A stretch of 64,000 nucleotides of DNA from Pseudomonas sp. SCB32 (lineage in GTDB: Bacteria; Pseudomonadota; Gammaproteobacteria; Pseudomonadales; Pseudomonadaceae). Shown in pieces: positions 63,428-64,000 of the stretch. The DNA lies in the NCBI RefSeq assembly GCF_009189165.1, contig NZ_CP045118.1, positions 5,518,001-5,582,000 on the forward strand. Reading direction: 5' to 3'. The position numbers and the translations under genes were made by a program. Below the pieces are notes generated by a model that was given only the letters and a program-made list of their open reading frames with translations, did not search any database and was not told the origin of the DNA. Each line of letters starts with the position of its first letter. Position 1 is the first letter of the stretch.

Positions 63428-64000
63428 ATGCTGCGCAGACTTTCCCTGGCTGTCGCCGTGGCCGCTTCGACAGGCTTTGCCTGGGCCGCACAGCCCGCTC
63501 CGGCAGCGTCTTCGCTGCCGACCAAGACGGACCTGATCAGCGTCTACAAGGACGCCGTCGACAACAACTCCGACCTCGCCGCTGCGCAGGCCGACTACAT
63601 GGCCCAAAAGGAAGCCGTGCCCCAGGCGCGCTCCGGTCTGCTGCCGCAGATCAACGCCGGCGCCAACGTGGCCAGCACCCATACCTCGCTGGACGAGCCC
63701 AACACCTCGTTCAACCGCAGCAGCCAGGTGATCCAGGCGACCCTGAGCCAGCCGCTGTTCCGTGCCGATCGCTGGTTCCAGCTCAAGGCGGCGAAGGACA
63801 CCTCCGAACAGGCCCAGCTGGAATTCTCCTCCACCCAGCAGCAGTTGATCCTGAAGAGTGCCGAAAACTACTTCGGCGTGCTCCGCGCCCAGGACAACCT
63901 GGCCGCCAGCAAGGCCGAGGAAGCGGCATTCAAGCGCCAGCTCGACCAGTCCAACGAACGTTTCGATGTCGGCCTGTCGGACAAGACCGACGTACTCGAA
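63428..64000 (+). CDS. TolC family outer membrane efflux protein (3' end outside window)
   Basis: The first 191 codons are present. Signal peptide (about 1-22, cut near AWA-AQ) then the TolC pattern DLISVYKDAVDNNSDLAAAQADYMAQKE, ARSGLLPQINAGANV and a helix with SAENYFGVLRAQDNLAASKAEE. It should form the outer membrane tunnel of a tripartite export system. Position next to thiC fits PAO1 PA4974 (OpmH, the TolC homologue for type I secretion). A weak promoter (TTGACC, 17 bases, TAGCCT at 63365-63393) precedes it. Confidence 0.92.
   Translation, partial: MLRRLSLAVAVAASTGFAWAAQPAPAASSLPTKTDLISVYKDAVDNNSDLAAAQADYMAQKEAVPQARSGLLPQINAGANVASTHTSLDEPNTSFNRSSQVIQATLSQPLFRADRWFQLKAAKDTSEQAQLEFSSTQQQLILKSAENYFGVLRAQDNLAASKAEEAAFKRQLDQSNERFDVGLSDKTDVLE

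Overview
The window is a chromosomal segment of a Pseudomonas species (gamma-proteobacterium). GC content is high and codon use is strongly G/C-ending. Nearly every gene has an obvious Pseudomonas counterpart, and the order follows the P. aeruginosa PAO1 segment that I recall as roughly PA4928 to PA4974 (ygiQ, nicD, alr, dnaB, rplI, rpsR, rpsF, rlmB, rnr, purA, hisZ, hflCKX, hfq, miaA, mutL, amiB, tsaE, nnr, queG, orn, rsgA, motAB, rhdA, psd, fimX, serB, parC, parE, cpdA, nudF, thiC, tolC). REP palindromes of the GTTCGCGAGCAAGCTCGC type and several genes I do not recall at these places in PAO1 (SO2930-type cytochrome pair, HPP protein, cytX) suggest a non-aeruginosa species, perhaps near P. 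nitroreducens, P. citronellolis or P. knackmussii. I found no prophage, insertion sequence, integron or CRISPR array.

Layout. 0-2.2 kb: a two-gene lipoprotein operon (diheme cytochrome c cut by the window edge, and a parallel beta-helix protein). 2.4-7.8 kb: ygiQ, the 7TM-DISM diguanylate cyclase nicD, and alr. 7.8-15.2 kb, all minus: replication and translation block rnr-rlmB, rpsF-rpsR-membrane protein-rplI, dnaB. 15.4-15.8 kb: two identical tRNA-Leu(CAG) genes on the plus strand. 16-29.2 kb, minus: nnr-tsaE-amiB-mutL-miaA-hfq-hflX-hflK-hflC, then a structured 340-base gap, DUF2065, hisZ and purA. 29.3-34 kb: queG, orn, rsgA and the flagellar stator motAB. 34-42.7 kb, plus: HDOD protein, rhodanese, psd, HPP membrane protein, PilZ-like protein and fimX. 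42.8-50 kb: serB, an AhpA/YtjB-like membrane protein, a YdjM-type membrane protein, a membrane glycosyltransferase with a lipoprotein phosphoesterase, and an orphan PqiC-like lipoprotein. 50.3-58.7 kb, minus: nudF-yqiB-cpdA-yqiA-parE-(phytase-like)-(retropepsin-like)-parC, which extends the enterobacterial nudF-yqiB-cpdA-yqiA-parE order. 58.9-64 kb: a DUF3298 lipoprotein, the thiamin locus (promoter, TPP riboswitch, thiC, cytX) and the 5' part of a tolC-type gene at the right edge.

How the genes work together. Most genes are housekeeping: DNA replication and decatenation (dnaB, parC, parE), mismatch repair (mutL), ribosome and tRNA biogenesis (rplI, rpsR, rpsF, rlmB, rnr, rsgA, miaA, tsaE, queG), RNA regulation (hfq, orn) and membrane protein quality control (hflKC). 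A second theme is c-di-GMP and motility: a cyclase (nicD), a pGpG-removing exonuclease (orn), an HDOD protein, a PilZ-like protein, a degenerate GGDEF/EAL protein (fimX), and stator genes behind a candidate sigma-28 promoter. The least understood material is the cytochrome/beta-helix pair, the structured gap after hflC, the PilZ-like, HPP and cyclase-fold-like proteins, the phosphoesterase with an altered metal motif beside a glycosyltransferase, and the two unknown genes between parC and parE. I do not claim a clearly new multi-gene system. Function calls rest on reading motifs and gene order; no database search was run.
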